Shown in pieces: positions 4,428 to 6,696 of a stretch of DNA of 6,696 nt; positions within the stretch are counted from its first letter, which is position 1, and the number at the start of each line of letters is the position of its first letter. A model generated the notes under the pieces. That model was not told the origin of the DNA. It was given only the letters and a program-made list of their open reading frames with translations, and ran no database searches. Source of the stretch: CAZBUH01 sp964495095 (GTDB lineage Bacteria; Bacillota; Clostridia; Oscillospirales; Oscillospiraceae). The stretch is from the NCBI GenBank assembly GCA_964495095.1, contig CAZBUH010000099.1, positions 1 to 6,696 on the forward strand, in the 5' to 3' direction. Both the position numbers and the translations under genes were made by a program.

Positions 4428-6479
4428 TTGGAAAACATTTTTTGGATTGGCTTTGTCGGGGCCATTCTGGCACTCTGCTTTGCTTTTGTGCAGAGCCGCA
4501 GGGTCATGAAGTACTCCGAGGGAAACGCCACCATGAAAGAGCTGGCTCAGGCGATACGCTCGGGCGCAAACGCCTACCTTAAGCGCCAGTATTCCACTGT
4601 GGTAAAGATTTTTGCCGTAGTATTCGTCATTTTGCTTATCCTCCGGGCCATAAAACTCCTGGATAACTGGTTTATCCCATTTGCTTTTCTCACCGGCGGC
4701 ATTTACTCCGCCCTGGCCGGCTTTATCGGGATGAAGATAGCCACCAGCGCAAACGCCAGAACGGCGCAGGCGTCCTCCGAGAGCCTCAACAAGGGCCTGA
4801 AGGTGGCCTTCTCCTCCGGCTCCGTCATGGGCTTTACGGTGGTTGGCCTCGGTATTCTGGATATCACAGTATGGTTCCATATTCTCAAATATATAGCCGG
4901 ATATGACGCGGCGACTATCGCCAACACAATGGTAATGTTCGGCATGGGCGCTTCCTTTATGGCCCTTTTCGGCCGTGTGGGCGGCGGCATATTCACAAAG
5001 GCCGCCGATGTGGGCGCTGACCTGGTGGGCAAGGTTGAGGCCGGCATCCCCGAGGACGACCCCCGCAACCCCGCTACCATCGCTGACAACGTGGGCGACA
5101 ACGTGGGCGACGTGGCCGGCATGGGCGCGGACCTCTACGAGAGCTATGTTGGTTCCATTCTGGCAACCTTCGCCCTCAGCTCCGCTGCGGGATACGGCTT
5201 CGGCGGCATGCTCCTGCCACTGCTTATCGCCGTTATCGGCATTGTGTGCTCACTTATCGGCACTTTCCTTATCCGCACCGGCGAGGATGCCACCCAGCGC
5301 TCCCTGCTTGCCACTCTGAGAAAGGGCACCTATTTCGCGGCGGCCCTCTCAGCCGTAATCATAGCGCCTGTCACCTGGTTTGTTCTTAAAGACATGCTGG
5401 TTTACGTGGCTATAATCTGCGGCCTTGTAGCAGGCTGTGCCATCGGCTATTTTACGGAGTACTACACCTCCGACACCTACAAACCCACTCAGGAGCTTTC
5501 CGGCACCACCGAGACCGGCGCCGCCACTGTTATAATCGGCGGCATCTCACTGGGCATGAAGTCCACGGCCATACCGATAATTATCGTTGGCATCTCGGTA
5601 ATAATAAGCTATATCTGCGCCGGGCTTTACGGAATTGGCATATCCGCCGTCGGAATGCTCTCCACCCTCGGCATCACCCTGGCCACCGACGCATACGGCC
5701 CTGTGGCCGATAATGCCGGCGGCATCGCAGAGATGTCCGGGCTTCCCGAGGAGGTCAGGGACCGCACCGACGCGCTGGACTCTCTCGGCAACACCACCGC
5801 CGCAACAGGCAAGGGCTTTGCAATCGGCTCCGCCGCTCTTACGGCTCTGGCCCTTCTGGTATCCTATGTAAGCGTTGTAGACCCTGAGGGCACCCTCTAT
5901 AACCTCTCCCTCACAAACCCGCCTGTGCTTATCGGCCTTTTCCTCGGCGCTATGCTGGTATTCCTCTTCGCGGCCCTCACCATGACCGCGGTCCAGAGGG
6001 CGGCCCAGTCCATAGTCAAGGAGGTCCGCCGCCAGTTCAGGGATATTCCGGGTATTATGGAGTACAAGGCAAAGCCCGACTACGCCACCTGCGTCGATCT
6101 CTGCACAAGAGGCGCTCTTCACGAGATGGTGGCCCCGGCCATTCTGGCTATTGTAGTCCCCATTATCGCGGGCCTCATCCTGGGTCCGGAGGGCGTTGTG
6201 GGGCTTTTGGGCGGCGTCTCAGTCACGGGCTTCGCCGTAGCAGTCTACATGTCAAATGCCGGCGGCGCCTGGGATAACGCGAAAAAATACGTTGAGCGGG
6301 GCAATTTCGGAGGCAAGGGCTCCGATAACCACAAGGCCGCCGTTATAGGCGACACCGTAGGCGACCCGTTTAAGGATACCTCCGGCCCCTCCCTCAATAT
6401 CCTTATAAAGCTTGTCTCCACAGTGTCCATAGTTTTCTCCGGCCTTATCGCCGCGTTTAACCTCTGGTCGCTTCTGTAA
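4428..6479 (+). CDS. hppA: K+-dependent membrane pyrophosphatase, probably Na+-translocating
   Basis: Membrane-integral pyrophosphatase, 683 residues, full length for the family; it hydrolyses cytoplasmic pyrophosphate and pumps Na+ and/or H+ outward. Many hydrophobic helices run from the first residues (IFWIGFVGAILALCFAF) to the end. The active-site loops are intact: GGGIFTKAADVGADLVGKVE (185-204), DDPRNPATIADNVGDNVGD (210-228), TDAYGPVADNAGGIAEM (420-436), SNAGGAWDNAKKYVE (609-623) and GDTVGDPFKDTSGPSLN (641-657). GNTTAATGKG (454-463) carries Ala458 and Gly461, matching the Ala/Gly pair of K+-dependent enzymes where K+-independent ones have Lys. E238 in GADLYESYVGS occupies the Glu position typical of Na+-pumping members; a dual Na+/H+ pump shares this feature and cannot be ruled out. 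The start is TTG with AAGGAGAG nine bases upstream. It is transcribed alone from its own promoter, divergent from the 105-residue gene, with no shared operon partner. Confidence 0.97.
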   Translation: MENIFWIGFVGAILALCFAFVQSRRVMKYSEGNATMKELAQAIRSGANAYLKRQYSTVVKIFAVVFVILLILRAIKLLDNWFIPFAFLTGGIYSALAGFIGMKIATSANARTAQASSESLNKGLKVAFSSGSVMGFTVVGLGILDITVWFHILKYIAGYDAATIANTMVMFGMGASFMALFGRVGGGIFTKAADVGADLVGKVEAGIPEDDPRNPATIADNVGDNVGDVAGMGADLYESYVGSILATFALSSAAGYGFGGMLLPLLIAVIGIVCSLIGTFLIRTGEDATQRSLLATLRKGTYFAAALSAVIIAPVTWFVLKDMLVYVAIICGLVAGCAIGYFTEYYTSDTYKPTQELSGTTETGAATVIIGGISLGMKSTAIPIIIVGISVIISYICAGLYGIGISAVGMLSTLGITLATDAYGPVADNAGGIAEMSGLPEEVRDRTDALDSLGNTTAATGKGFAIGSAALTALALLVSYVSVVDPEGTLYNLSLTNPPVLIGLFLGAMLVFLFAALTMTAVQRAAQSIVKEVRRQFRDIPGIMEYKAKPDYATCVDLCTRGALHEMVAPAILAIVVPIIAGLILGPEGVVGLLGGVSVTGFAVAVYMSNAGGAWDNAKKYVERGNFGGKGSDNHKAAVIGDTVGDPFKDTSGPSLNILIKLVSTVSIVFSGLIAAFNLWSLL

Positions 6480-6567
6480 GATGGAATTTTAAAGCCCCGC
6501 GCCAAAACAGGATTGTAAAAAGAGGCGAGAGGTCAGCCCGTGTGGCTGTGGCCCGGTTTTCATACAC

Positions 6568-6621
6568 AAAAACAGCGGTCCGAACGGCATTTTCTTGCCG
6601 ATTAGACCGCTGTCTTGTTTT
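6568..6621. terminator. Bidirectional terminator between hppA and a convergent gene
   Basis: A nine-pair perfect stem, ACAGCGGTC (6572-6580) with GACCGCTGT (6605-6613), encloses a second stem, CGGC (6585-6588) with GCCG (6597-6600), and an eight-base loop. On the minus strand a run of five T follows (6568-6572). On the plus strand CTTGTTTT follows (6614-6621), a weaker tract. It lies about 92 bp past the hppA stop and about 48 bp past the stop of the putative minus-strand gene to the right, so it could serve both, the minus direction better. Confidence 0.72.
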
Positions 6622-6661
6622 GCCCATTTTGCAGCGGGGCCTTTTCACAGCGTCCCGGTTT

Positions 6662-6696
6662 TTATTTCAGTATCTCAATGTTTGTCCCCATAATGG
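6662..6696 (-). CDS. Possible C-terminal end of a convergent gene (partial)
   Basis: Reading leftward from the right edge, the minus strand has an open frame ending in IMGTNIEILK and then TAA at 6662-6664. The stop is followed by a terminator whose better T-run faces this direction (6568-6613), which is the main reason to suspect a real gene end. Only eleven full codons are visible and no family can be recognised from them. Confidence 0.35.
   Translation of the reverse strand, partial: IMGTNIEILK

Noticed and set aside
5547..6122. 191-codon minus-strand open frame opposite hppA
   Set aside because: It is antisense to the conserved pyrophosphatase, has Gly/Ala/Tyr/Arg-rich low-complexity composition and no ribosome site of note; it is a frame shadow.
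6534..6560. Hairpin CAGCC-CGTGT-GGCTG after hppA as the hppA terminator
   Set aside because: The five-pair stem is short and the T-run begins eight bases past it; the hairpin at 6572-6613 is the better candidate.

Overview
The window looks like chromosomal DNA of a strictly anaerobic, GC-rich member of the Clostridia (Bacillota), possibly an Oscillospirales/Ruminococcaceae-type fermenter. The grounds are a trimeric NAD-linked [FeFe] hydrogenase, a K+-dependent membrane pyrophosphatase, strong purine-rich Shine-Dalgarno sites, and several GTG or TTG starts. The taxonomic placement is inferred from gene content; no rRNA or other marker gene is present.

Layout. Positions 1-123 hold no gene I can support. 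Positions 124-3614, read on the minus strand, are a compact three-gene operon in the order hydC (NuoE-like), hydB (NuoF-like), hydA (catalytic [FeFe] hydrogenase). There is a 12-bp gap between hydC and hydB and a 4-bp ATGA overlap between hydB and hydA. Positions 3615-3778 are its leader and promoter region, with two short palindromes. A clear rho-independent terminator (3779-3809) closes an independent small minus-strand gene (3818-4135) for a conserved-looking 105-residue protein of unknown function. Positions 4136-4427 are a divergent intergenic region with a good promoter for the next gene and two inverted repeats. Positions 4428-6479, plus strand, encode a full-length membrane pyrophosphatase (hppA). 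Positions 6480-6696 contain a probably bidirectional terminator and what may be the last codons of a convergent minus-strand gene running off the right edge.

How the genes work together. The hydrogenase trimer should couple NAD(H) at the HydB flavin, through iron-sulfur clusters of HydB, HydC and HydA, to H2 formation at the H-cluster, disposing of fermentation electrons. HydB is the short form: it lacks the extra N-terminal and C-terminal cluster domains of the classical electron-bifurcating HydB, so a simple NADH-dependent activity must be considered alongside bifurcation. The pyrophosphatase has the sequence marks of a K+-dependent, Na+-translocating enzyme and would recover energy from biosynthetic pyrophosphate as an ion gradient. 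Both systems suit an organism with a tight energy budget, but nothing shows co-regulation. No previously undescribed multi-gene system is evident. The most interesting points are the reduced HydB architecture, the Ser-containing H-cluster motif in HydA, the orphan 105-residue protein and the intergenic palindromes.
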